Assembly (NCBI GenBank): GCA_018664075.1
Contig: JABJOY010000057.1
Location: 1-32,040, forward strand
DNA length: 32,040 nt
From: Porticoccaceae bacterium
GTDB taxonomy: Bacteria > Pseudomonadota > Gammaproteobacteria > Pseudomonadales > Porticoccaceae
Direction of reading: 5' to 3'
This document shows positions 23,941 to 30,839 of the stretch, in pieces. Both the position numbers and the translations under genes were made by a program. The first letter of the stretch is position 1; every line of letters begins with the position of its first letter. Under the pieces are notes generated by a model, which saw only the letters and a program-made list of their open reading frames with translations, made no database searches and was not told where the DNA came from.

Positions 23941-24728
23941 GCTGGTAGTTTGCGCAGGGCAAAAATATCAAAGCGGGTGGATTTTCCCTCAAGACTATAG
24001 CTGGGCTGCATATCCGCCAGATAGCCAGCATTGGCGGAGCGCTTGATCACCAGTCTGTATTTGGCCCTTTCCAGTGCCAGAGGCAATAACTCGGCAGCAT
24101 CTTCATCGGCACCTACAATTTGATGGAATGCCTGCATCTCTTTTTTTACCTTGGCGCTCTTCTTGCGCTCGGGAAACATGGGATCCATATAGATAACATC
24201 TACATAATCATCCGCCATTGAACATTGTAAATAGGTCCGGGCATCGCCAGACAGCAGCGCCATGCGCGCAATTATCTCCTGCAGAGAGCTATCCTCAGAC
24301 CCGGCAGCCCGGGCTATGCCATCTTGCAACAGACTAAAAACAATGGCGTTGCGCTCCAGCATCTGCACCTCACAGCCCAGACTGGCCAGTATAAAGCTAT
24401 CGCCTCCCATGCCGGCGGTCAGGTCGAGGATGCCTGGCTTAAACTTGCCTGAAACACCGGTTGCCTTGGCGATGGCCTGGCCATTGCCACCACCAAATTT
24501 TCGCCTGTGACTATTGGCGCCACCATCAAACTGGCAGGTTATGGGGCCGTGGTTTTTACTTGCGCAAGGAACGAGACTGAGGCCCTGAGGGCCAAGGTTA
24601 AGATAATAGCCATTGGGATTATCCACAGCTGAGGATATAAGGCTAAGTTCCAACCCCAGGGTGGCAGCTAATTGTTCTGCCCTGGCTTGAAAACTCGTTT
24701 GCGAGAAGGAAACTTTAATACTGGTCAT
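23937..24728 (-). CDS. rsmJ: 16S rRNA (guanine1516-N2)-methyltransferase
   Basis: This 263-residue SAM-dependent enzyme of the RsmJ (YhiQ) family methylates G1516 of 16S rRNA. The SAM motif ILDLTAGMGGDSFILASLG, ALLSGDA, and the hallmark MDPMFPERKKSAKVKKEM are visible, followed by VIKRSANAGYLADMQPSYSLEGKSTRFDIF at the C-terminus. It is slightly longer than the E. coli protein (250). The ATG at 24728 gives the usual start; an earlier in-frame ATG-like start at 24746 adds six residues. It converges with the EamA gene with stops overlapping in the palindrome CTAG (23937-23940), and diverges from the lipoprotein gene across 53 bp. Confidence 0.95.
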   Translation of the reverse strand: MTSIKVSFSQTSFQARAEQLAATLGLELSLISSAVDNPNGYYLNLGPQGLSLVPCASKNHGPITCQFDGGANSHRRKFGGGNGQAIAKATGVSGKFKPGILDLTAGMGGDSFILASLGCEVQMLERNAIVFSLLQDGIARAAGSEDSSLQEIIARMALLSGDARTYLQCSMADDYVDVIYMDPMFPERKKSAKVKKEMQAFHQIVGADEDAAELLPLALERAKYRLVIKRSANAGYLADMQPSYSLEGKSTRFDIFALRKLPA

Positions 24729-24781
24729 GGCGCTATTTAAACACATATACTCTGCTGTAAACCTTGCTGGGACGCCTGCAG

Positions 24782-25210
24782 ATGAAACTATTTACTATTG
24801 GCCTTACTTTTCTTTTTCTGATTGGCTGTGAGCGTTATCAGGTAACCATCAATGAGCGTCAGATCTATGCTCCTGAGCAACTGTTTACTGATTACCAGAT
24901 ACCTGATCCCGGGCTAAACAGCTGTATCAAACAGGCAATTCTTGATAGGTCCATCAAACGGGCAGAAGGTCTGCGCAGCATTAATTGCTCCTATGCTGGC
25001 ATCAGTAATCTGGATGGTCTTAAACGATTTACCGGTCTGACTACCATCAATTTAGCCAACAACAACCTGACCGATATAAAAGCATTGATGTTTTTTGGTC
25101 AGCTCAGTCGCCTGGATCTTAGCGGAAATGAATCTGTGCCCTGCACAGATATCGAGGCCCTAAGAGAATTACTGCCTTCTGAGCTGGTTGCACCGGAAAA
25201 CTGCCTATAA
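24782..25210 (+). CDS. Small leucine-rich-repeat lipoprotein
   Basis: This 142-residue protein begins with a lipoprotein signal peptide: MKLFTIGL, a hydrophobic core, and the lipobox LIGC with lipidated Cys16. Residue +2 is Glu, so outer-membrane localisation is likely. After a short linker, about three internalin-style leucine-rich repeats follow: SINCSYAGISNLDGLKRF, TTINLANNNLTDIKALMFF and LSRLDLSGNESVPC. A C-terminal cap contains Cys residues that may form a disulfide in the periplasm. Short LRR lipoproteins of this layout occur in marine gammaproteobacteria and usually have no assigned function; a binding role is inferred only from the fold. The ATG at 24782 is preferred over an upstream TTG at 24764 because it starts the signal peptide directly. 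Confidence 0.82.
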   Translation: MKLFTIGLTFLFLIGCERYQVTINERQIYAPEQLFTDYQIPDPGLNSCIKQAILDRSIKRAEGLRSINCSYAGISNLDGLKRFTGLTTINLANNNLTDIKALMFFGQLSRLDLSGNESVPCTDIEALRELLPSELVAPENCL

Positions 25211-25274
25211 TTTTTCTGTGACATTAGGGTGACAGACCAAAAGACCCATTGTGGTGCAAAAATGGTTTAAAAAG

Positions 25275-25309
25275 ATGTCCACATATCCTGTGGATAACTT
25301 TGTGGATTA
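25275..25309. promoter_or_regulatory. Cluster of three DnaA-box-like 9-mers
   Basis: Box II, TGTGGATAA (25289-25297), is a perfect DnaA box (reverse complement TTATCCACA). Box III, TGTGGATTA (25301-25309), has one mismatch and the same orientation, starting 12 bp after box II. Box I, on the minus strand, reads TGTGGACAT (25275-25283) with two mismatches and is inverted to box II, so TCCACA-TATCC-TGTGGA is a palindrome. Confidence 0.65.
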
Positions 25310-25478
25310 AGCACTGACTAAGTACCTCAAACGCCCAAAAATGCGGTCTTTTTGTTAAATTGATCAAAATTTGACCAGTTAAAAAATACTATTTAAATCA
25401 ATCACTTAGGAAGATCTCAATCAAAAATCAATGACTTACAGCGATTAGTTAAAATACTTATGAAAAAGCTAAGCTATC

Positions 25479-25487
25479 TGTGGAAAA
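25479..25487 (+). promoter_or_regulatory. Isolated DnaA-box-like 9-mer
   Basis: TGTGGAAAA differs from the DnaA consensus TGTGGATAA at one position. It lies 170 bp beyond the three-box cluster, at the far side of the AT-rich stretch that holds both GATC sites. On its own it would be weak evidence. Confidence 0.35.
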
Positions 25488-25591
25488 AAAACCAATTTAG
25501 CAACAAATAATTTTACTTTATCTGTTAAAAACTATTGCCAGCCTAAAAAAAAAATGCTTAATAACGTGCAACGGTCACAATAAAAACTGGG

Positions 25592-26353
25592 TTATTGCAG
25601 GTGCAGCCAGTCAAAACCTTCCTGCTGACAGGCGTAGATGACTCGCTCCTGGGCAGGAAATACTGGCTCAATCGCAGCCTTTACTTTATCCAATGTATTA
25701 TTCTTGTCGCTGATATGGCCAATGACCAGATGTTGCATCCGCTGCTGCTCAATAACAGAGACCAGGCGAGCGGTTTGCTGGTTATTTAAATGACCCCACT
25801 GCCCTGCAACCCTCTCCTTGAGAAACTCTGGATAGGGCCCGGCAGCGAGCATATCCAGATCATGGTTAGCTTCCACCAGCAGAGCGTCGCAGGATGCGTA
25901 CTGGGCCTCTACATGGCCCGTCAGAGAGCCTATATCGGTAAGTACGCCGAGCTGATGGCTGTCGCTGTTAAACAGATACTGAACCGGTTCCCTGGCATCG
26001 TGGGGCACAGGCACAGGTGTCACCAGCAGGTCACCCACCTGAAACTGCCGATGGCTGTCAATAATGTGAAAATCGCCACTGTCTGGCTCTACCTGGCGGC
26101 CTTTAAGGCTACCGGCAGTAATGTAGACCTTTATACCAAACTTTTTGGATAGTGGCGCCACGCCCTTCCAGTGGTCGCTGTGTTCGTGGGTCACCAGGAT
26201 GGCACTGAGGTCGCCGGGAGCCTTGCCCAGACGAGCAAGACGCGCAGTGGTATCGCGGATGGAGAAGCCGCAGTCAATCATAATGCAGGTATCGCGCCAC
26301 TCGACGATGGTGGCATTACCTTTACTGCCGCTGCCCAGGGAAGCAAATCGCAC
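25592..26353 (-). CDS. Metallo-beta-lactamase-fold hydrolase (YycJ/WalJ-like)
   Basis: This 253-residue protein opens with RFASLGSGSKGNATIV, typical of the WalJ/YycJ branch of the metallo-beta-lactamase superfamily. The metal site THEHSDH is at 55-61, with further ligands at VPHDA, LTDIG, VEANHD and VIGHISD. Relatives are thought to be nucleases or other phosphodiesterases, and the substrate is unknown. The start is GTG at 26351-26353, 13 bp after the bamC stop, so it is the last gene of the dapA-bamC operon. The same order (dapA, bamC, MBL) is known to me from Pseudomonas, where purC follows. Here purC is absent and an AT-rich gap follows instead. Confidence 0.9.
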   Translation of the reverse strand: MRFASLGSGSKGNATIVEWRDTCIMIDCGFSIRDTTARLARLGKAPGDLSAILVTHEHSDHWKGVAPLSKKFGIKVYITAGSLKGRQVEPDSGDFHIIDSHRQFQVGDLLVTPVPVPHDAREPVQYLFNSDSHQLGVLTDIGSLTGHVEAQYASCDALLVEANHDLDMLAAGPYPEFLKERVAGQWGHLNNQQTARLVSVIEQQRMQHLVIGHISDKNNTLDKVKAAIEPVFPAQERVIYACQQEGFDWLHLQ

Positions 26354-26366
26354 GGTGCAATCTGCC

Positions 26367-27395
26367 TTAGGACATATTGCCTCGCAATATCTGAAGCAAC
26401 CTCAGGGACTCTGTCTGGCCCAGGCTATTACCTTTCATATCGACAATGCGGGCCTCAACAGTCTGGCCCACTTTATCCAGCAGCAGTCTGTAGTTAGCCT
26501 CAAGGACCTCATTATCAGAACTATCACCAAACCAGCGACTAAAGAACCCTTCATCTTCTTCGGTCTGCTCACTGTAATTTACATACAGCAGGCCTTCGCT
26601 ACGATTCTTGTCAACAATCACGAATCCGCCGCGGGCTGCGCTATAGCTGATCGAAGCCCAGGCGCGGTCAAAGCTCAGATTTATCATAATATAGGGATCT
26701 GCAACCTCAGGAGTCATTACCTCAACTTTTGCGGCGCCACCAATATTCTGGGCTAACAGGGATACAGAGGCATAGTCTGAGGCGGCAGCCAGCTCATTGG
26801 CCAGCAGTGAAAGCATATCCTGCTCCCGGGTATCGCTATCAGAGTCCTCTGGCCAAGTGGCTTGTTCTTCATTACCACTGACAACCTGCTGATGCAGTGC
26901 GGTGATCTCAGTACTCTCCAGCTGTACGCCTGGGGCAATATAGAAACGGAAGCGATGGCTATTTTCAGTATCGGTTTTAAAGTTGACCCAAGTGGTTTCA
27001 ATAATGCCATTGGAACCCTCGGCTTTGGCCGCAGGCACACCATTGCGGTTTAGCAGGCTGCGTACACGCGGCCAGACTTCACTTGGTGAGATATTAATCA
27101 GCACCCAGCGGCGCCCATCCATACTCTGAATCTTGACCAGCTGCTCAAAGGTATTGACTGAGGCCGGCTGAGGTCTCGGCACTTCAAAGTCTCTATCCAC
27201 TGCGGGTTTGCCTGGAATTGGCGGTATGGGATAGATCTGGCCTAGATCAAGGCTGTCCATTTCGGCTGGAACCACTGTAGGCTGAGTCTCTTCCGCCAAT
27301 AAATAGTCATTTGAGCGATCGCGCACCCCAAGCCAGTTACAGCCAGACAGTCCTATAACCAGAGAGATACTGAACCAAGAGATTATTTTCTTCAT
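26367..27395 (-). CDS. bamC: Outer membrane protein assembly factor BamC
   Basis: This 342-residue lipoprotein (E. coli BamC, formerly NlpB, has 344) is an accessory component of the BAM complex, which inserts beta-barrel proteins into the outer membrane. The signal peptide ends in lipobox LSGC with lipidated Cys19, and +2 is Asn. An unstructured segment follows to about residue 75 with YLLAEET and IPPIPGKPAV, then two helix-grip domains: the first at about 90-210 with SPSEVWPRVRSLLNRNG and the second from about 235, with DRAWASISYSAARGGFVIVDKNRSEG. It lies 58 bp downstream of dapA, the classic dapA-bamC order of gammaproteobacteria. Confidence 0.94.
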   Translation of the reverse strand: MKKIISWFSISLVIGLSGCNWLGVRDRSNDYLLAEETQPTVVPAEMDSLDLGQIYPIPPIPGKPAVDRDFEVPRPQPASVNTFEQLVKIQSMDGRRWVLINISPSEVWPRVRSLLNRNGVPAAKAEGSNGIIETTWVNFKTDTENSHRFRFYIAPGVQLESTEITALHQQVVSGNEEQATWPEDSDSDTREQDMLSLLANELAAASDYASVSLLAQNIGGAAKVEVMTPEVADPYIMINLSFDRAWASISYSAARGGFVIVDKNRSEGLLYVNYSEQTEEDEGFFSRWFGDSSDNEVLEANYRLLLDKVGQTVEARIVDMKGNSLGQTESLRLLQILRGNMS

Positions 27396-27453
27396 TACAG
27401 AGCTAAGCCCCTTTCCGCAGTTGCCGGCACAGTGCCAGCAATCCTTATTAAAT

Positions 27454-28332
27454 TTAGTTTACACCAATCCTGTGCAGTGCATTTCTGACAGTATCCCGGT
27501 GTTCTGGCGCCAGGGGCGTCATTGGCAAGCGCAGTGCATCAGACATCAGACCCAGCTCACTCACAGCCCATTTCACTGGAATAGGATTGGCCTCGACAAA
27601 CATAGCGTCGTGCACCGGGCCAAGTTTGGCATCCAGGGCAGCTGCTGTTGCCTCATCCCCGGAAATAGCCGCAGCGCACATCTCTGACATCAGTCTTGGC
27701 GCAACATTGGCAGTGACAGATATATCGCCTTTGCCGCCCAACAGCATCAGTTCCCGGGCACTGTGATCGTCGCCAGAGTAGATAGCAAAATCTGCCGGGC
27801 ATTGCTCTATAAGCTGTTTAGCACGAGTCAGGTCACCGGTAGCCTCTTTAATACCAACAATATTGTCGATAGCGGCAAGGCGCAAGACTGTCTCTGGCAG
27901 CATATCGCAGGCGGTGCGACCTGGCACGTTATAGAGAATCTGACTGATATCAACTGCATCGGCAATTGCTTTATGGTGCAGATAAAGCCCTTCCTGAGTC
28001 GGTTTATTGTAATAGGGAGTCACCAGCAGGCAGGCATCTGCGCCAGCTTCCTTGGCCGCGCGGGTCAAGACAATGGCTTCTGCGGTACTGTTGGCACCAG
28101 TCCCGGCAATAACTGGAATTTTGCCAGCAGCGTGGTCAACCACAAAGCGGATAACACTGCTGTGTTCAGAGACGCCGAGAGTGGCAGATTCACCAGTGGT
28201 ACCCACTGCAACAATAGCGTTGGTGCCCTGTTCTATATGCCATTCCACAAGACCTTTTAGCGCGTCCCAATCCACCTCCAGGGAACCTGAATGCATGGGA
28301 GTAACCAGTGCGACAATGCTTCCGCTAATCAT
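27454..28332 (-). CDS. dapA: 4-hydroxy-tetrahydrodipicolinate synthase
   Basis: This 292-residue class I aldolase-type enzyme condenses pyruvate with aspartate semialdehyde, the committing step to diaminopimelate and lysine. Length equals that of E. coli DapA. The Schiff-base lysine is Lys162 in VGIKEATG, with Tyr134 in ILYNVPGRT, the Thr45-Thr46 pair in VGTTGES and Arg139 also present. The AAGGA ribosome-binding site is 6 bp before the ATG. It heads the dapA-bamC-MBL operon, although readthrough from fabV-lpxL is possible. A strong hairpin lies between lpxL and dapA. Confidence 0.97.
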   Translation of the reverse strand: MISGSIVALVTPMHSGSLEVDWDALKGLVEWHIEQGTNAIVAVGTTGESATLGVSEHSSVIRFVVDHAAGKIPVIAGTGANSTAEAIVLTRAAKEAGADACLLVTPYYNKPTQEGLYLHHKAIADAVDISQILYNVPGRTACDMLPETVLRLAAIDNIVGIKEATGDLTRAKQLIEQCPADFAIYSGDDHSARELMLLGGKGDISVTANVAPRLMSEMCAAAISGDEATAAALDAKLGPVHDAMFVEANPIPVKWAVSELGLMSDALRLPMTPLAPEHRDTVRNALHRIGVN

Positions 28333-28389
28333 CTCTTTTCCTTACTTTTGCCCGCGCCTCTAACAAGCGCTCAATGGTACTGTCGGCAA

Positions 28390-28434
28390 TCCCCTGACAC
28401 AAGGGAAACCTTAACTTCGGCCCTGCTCAGGGGA
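28390..28434. repeat. Hairpin-forming inverted repeat between lpxL and dapA
   Basis: TCCCCTGA (28390-28397) pairs perfectly with TCAGGGGA (28427-28434). An inner AGGG (28402-28405) can pair with CCCT (28421-28424) across small internal loops. It starts just past the lpxL stop codon in the direction of transcription. There is no T-tract, so it may act as a 3' RNA stabiliser or in attenuation rather than as a classical terminator. Confidence 0.55.
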
Positions 28435-28438
28435 CGAT

Positions 28439-29395
28439 TTACTTTTTGCGTTTCTTTTTTCTGTCCGGCAGGCCATACAAATCCGCTTCAGACTCTGGCC
28501 GGTTCTTAAACCGCCTGTGAACCCACAAATACTGTTCCGGTTGCAGCAGAATAAATTCTTCGACGATTTTATTGATACGGGTAGCATCCACCAAGTCATC
28601 GCCACTGGGGAAATCTTCCAGCGCAGGATACACAGTGATTTTATAACCCTGAGAACCAGGCAGCCTAATATGACTAAAAGGCACCACAGCAGCACCGGTC
28701 TTTTCGGCAAACCTGGCCGTGGCATAGACCGTAGCAGCTTGAATACCGAAAAATGGTGCGTACAAACCTTGCTGCAGACCATAATCCTGATCCGGGCCAT
28801 ACCAGAGTCTGCGGCCTGCCTTGAGGGCCTTCATAGTGCCACGGACATCCCTGCGCTCATAGATAACATCGGTGCTGGTGCCCTTATGAAGCCGCCCCCG
28901 TGCCTGGATAAAATCATAGACAGGATTGCCATGGGCCCGATACATGCCGTCTCTGGCAATCACCGTACCCAGTGCGGCAGTTCCTATTTCCAGCGTAGTG
29001 AAATGGATTCCCAGCAGCATAGTGCCGCGCCCTTCCTCTACCGCCAGATTTTCCAGGCCCTCGAATTGGAGTAATTTGCTAAACCTTTCTTTTGACCACC
29101 ACCAGGCGATACCCACTTCCATCACTGCAATACCAGTACTGATAAAGTTGGCCCGCAACATAGCTCGCTGTTCTTGATCGCTGAGATTTGGGAAGCACAG
29201 CTGAATATTGCGGTGAGCAATGGTCCTGCGGCGATTGGGAATACTGTGCAGCAGCAGGCCCAGAGCAGTTCCCAGTTTTAACAACACAGGGAACGGCAGT
29301 ATTGTGACCGCCCGCCAAAGACCAAACAGCAACCAGGTCGACCAGAGGCGAGGATGCAATAGATTAGGTGTAAAAACCGCGCCTTTAGATTGCAT
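28439..29395 (-). CDS. lpxL: Lipid A lauroyl-acyltransferase family protein (LpxL/HtrB)
   Basis: This 318-residue lysophospholipid-acyltransferase family enzyme of the inner membrane adds a secondary acyl chain to Kdo2-lipid IVA. It has an N-terminal membrane segment (about 20-45), the catalytic HX4E motif His131-Glu136 in GIHFTTLE, and the blocks YRAHGNPVYD, GRRLWYGPDQDYG, PFFGIQAAT and the C-terminal YLWVHRRFKNRPE. It ends in a strongly basic KKKRKK tail. These blocks place it in the LpxL/LpxP/LpxM group, with LpxL most likely; acyl-chain choice cannot be read. It lies 15 bp after fabV on the same strand, so acyl supply and lipid A acylation genes are probably co-transcribed. Confidence 0.9.
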   Translation of the reverse strand: MQSKGAVFTPNLLHPRLWSTWLLFGLWRAVTILPFPVLLKLGTALGLLLHSIPNRRRTIAHRNIQLCFPNLSDQEQRAMLRANFISTGIAVMEVGIAWWWSKERFSKLLQFEGLENLAVEEGRGTMLLGIHFTTLEIGTAALGTVIARDGMYRAHGNPVYDFIQARGRLHKGTSTDVIYERRDVRGTMKALKAGRRLWYGPDQDYGLQQGLYAPFFGIQAATVYATARFAEKTGAAVVPFSHIRLPGSQGYKITVYPALEDFPSGDDLVDATRINKIVEEFILLQPEQYLWVHRRFKNRPESEADLYGLPDRKKKRKK

Positions 29396-29410
29396 GGGCT
29401 GCTGAGCTCA

Positions 29411-30601
29411 TTAAATAATCAGGTTGTTAATGGCGACTTCCGGATTCACATCAGCATCGTAATCAACACCGTCCATCTCGAAGCCAAACAGTTTGAGAAA
29501 CTCTTCTTTGTAACCTTTAAAGTCAGTTAGCTCAGACAGATTTTCGTTGCTGATATTAGACCAGGCGTCGGCTACCGCAGCCTGAACATCGGGCTGCATC
29601 TCCAGCTCATCCACTCGCAGACGGCCCTCTTCATCAGTGCGCGGTGCGCCGCTGTACAGACATTCGGTAAACAGGCGATAGAGCTGTTCAATACAGCCCT
29701 CATGGGTACCGTTTTGTTTCATTTCCTTAAACAGCATGGCCAGGTACAGGGGCATAATCGGGATTGCCGAACTGGCCTGGGTCACAACAGCTTTGAGTAC
29801 AGAGACTCGGGCATCGCCACCATGGGCCCCGAGCTTATCTCTGATTGCCAGTACTTTGGTATCCAGATCTTTCTTGGCTTGGCCAATGGTGCCATCCCAG
29901 TACAGATCCCAGGTGATTTTTTCACCAATATAGGTGAATGCTGTGGTCTTGGCTCCATCGGCCAGCACGCCAGCTTCACCCAGAGCATCAATCCACATCT
30001 GCCAGTCTTCACCGCCCATCACAGCAACGGTGTCATCGATCTCCTGCTGGCTGGCTGCTTCGAGGCTAAATTCCTGGATTTCTTCTTTATCTGTATTGAC
30101 ACCGCGCATGGTGACATCTTTGCCAACCGGCTTTAGGGTGCTGTTAAAGACTTCACCGCTGACAGGATGCTGGCGTCGAGGTGCCGCAAGGCTGTAGATA
30201 ACCAGGTCAATCTGCCCCAGGTCTTCTTTAATAGTATTGATAACCTTGTCTTTTACCTCAGTGGAAAAAGCGTCGCCGTTAATGCTTTTGGCATACAGGC
30301 CATCCTGCTCAGCGAACTGGTGAAATGCTGCGCTGTTATACCAGCCAGCGGTGCCAGGTTTGCGATCAGTGCCCGGCTTTTCAAAAAATACACCCAGCGT
30401 TGAAGCGCCGGAGCCGAAGGCCGCGGTGATTCGCGCCGCCAAGCCGTAGCCTGTGGAGGAACCGATTACCAGTACTCGCTTTGGTCCATCTATGGCACCC
30501 TGAGATTTAATAAAATCAATCTGGTTTTTTACATTGGCCTCGCAGCCAGTTGGGTGTGTGGTAATACACATAAAGCCGCGAACGCGGGGCTTGATAATCA
30601 T
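29411..30601 (-). CDS. fabV: Enoyl-ACP reductase (NADH), FabV type
   Basis: This 396-residue trans-2-enoyl-ACP/CoA reductase of the FabV family performs the last reduction in fatty acid elongation. The dinucleotide-binding motif is [11 protein letters not shown] (45-55). The catalytic Y-X8-K motif is Tyr234 to Lys243 ([10 protein letters not shown]), matching the Vibrio numbering within one residue. The start [10 protein letters not shown] is chosen because GGAGAG lies 8 bp before this ATG (30599-30601). An in-frame longer start at 30670 would add 23 residues and lose it. FabV enzymes are known to be little affected by triclosan. A perfect 9-bp inverted repeat lies 85 bp upstream. Confidence 0.97.
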   Translation of the reverse strand: MIIKPRVRGFMCITTHPTGCEANVKNQIDFIKSQGAIDGPKRVLVIGSSTGYGLAARITAAFGSGASTLGVFFEKPGTDRKPGTAGWYNSAAFHQFAEQDGLYAKSINGDAFSTEVKDKVINTIKEDLGQIDLVIYSLAAPRRQHPVSGEVFNSTLKPVGKDVTMRGVNTDKEEIQEFSLEAASQQEIDDTVAVMGGEDWQMWIDALGEAGVLADGAKTTAFTYIGEKITWDLYWDGTIGQAKKDLDTKVLAIRDKLGAHGGDARVSVLKAVVTQASSAIPIMPLYLAMLFKEMKQNGTHEGCIEQLYRLFTECLYSGAPRTDEEGRLRVDELEMQPDVQAAVADAWSNISNENLSELTDFKGYKEEFLKLFGFEMDGVDYDADVNPEVAINNLII

Positions 30602-30685
30602 GCAAATCTCTCCATAGTCTATCGAGTAAAATATCGCTGCAGGCTGCTGCGCCATCAAGTCGGGCATCATACATCAAATGTCGCT

Positions 30686-30711
30686 AAAACTCAGGGGCTG
30701 AGCTGAGTTTT
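30686..30711. repeat. Perfect inverted repeat upstream of fabV
   Basis: AAAACTCAG (30686-30694) and CTGAGTTTT (30703-30711) form a 9-bp stem with an 8-nt loop that itself repeats CTGAG. It lies in the 238-bp divergent gap between fabV and the acyltransferase gene. In the plus direction a further T follows, giving a terminator-like shape, but no plus-strand gene ends there. An operator or a fabV leader element is more likely. Confidence 0.55.
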
Positions 30712-30785
30712 TCATTGACACAAGCCATTCATACCTGCACATTTATCGACGGCGAGATTTGATCAGATCAGGGCTCGATTGCGTA

Positions 30786-30813
30786 CTGTTACAACCAAAC
30801 AGACAACTACAAT
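30786..30813 (+). promoter_or_regulatory. Putative promoter of the FemAB/GNAT-like gene
   Basis: CTGTTA (30786-30791) and TACAAT (30808-30813) are 16 bp apart. Transcription would start near 30820, only a few bases before an ATG at 30823 and 20 bp before the gene's ATG at 30840, and no Shine-Dalgarno is visible for either. Confidence 0.3.
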
Positions 30814-30839
30814 TCATAGACCATGGCTTTAATTGATTA

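Larger units (their letters stand above)
25211..25591. other. AT-rich non-coding gap with DnaA-box-like sequences
   Basis: This 381-bp stretch has no credible gene in any frame. By hand count G+C is about 27% over 25321-25560, against roughly 50% in sampled coding lines. It contains four DnaA-box-like sequences (three clustered at 25275-25309 and one at 25479), two GATC sites (25362 and 25413), a direct repeat of GTGACA (25218 and 25229) and a run of ten A (about 25547-25556). The flanking genes are on opposite strands and converge on it, so it is not a divergent promoter region for either. Confidence 0.75.

Noticed and set aside
25211-25591. Full chromosomal oriC
   Set aside because: DnaA boxes and an AT-rich stretch are present, but none of the usual origin neighbours are, and only one box is perfect. 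Reported as a DnaA-box cluster instead.
30602-30670. Longer FabV start
   Set aside because: The extra 23 residues are not part of FabV; the ATG at 30599-30601 has a good ribosome-binding site and gives the family N-terminus.
30686-30711. Rho-independent terminator on the plus strand
   Set aside because: The shape fits, but no plus-strand gene ends there and the T run is short, so it is listed as an inverted repeat.
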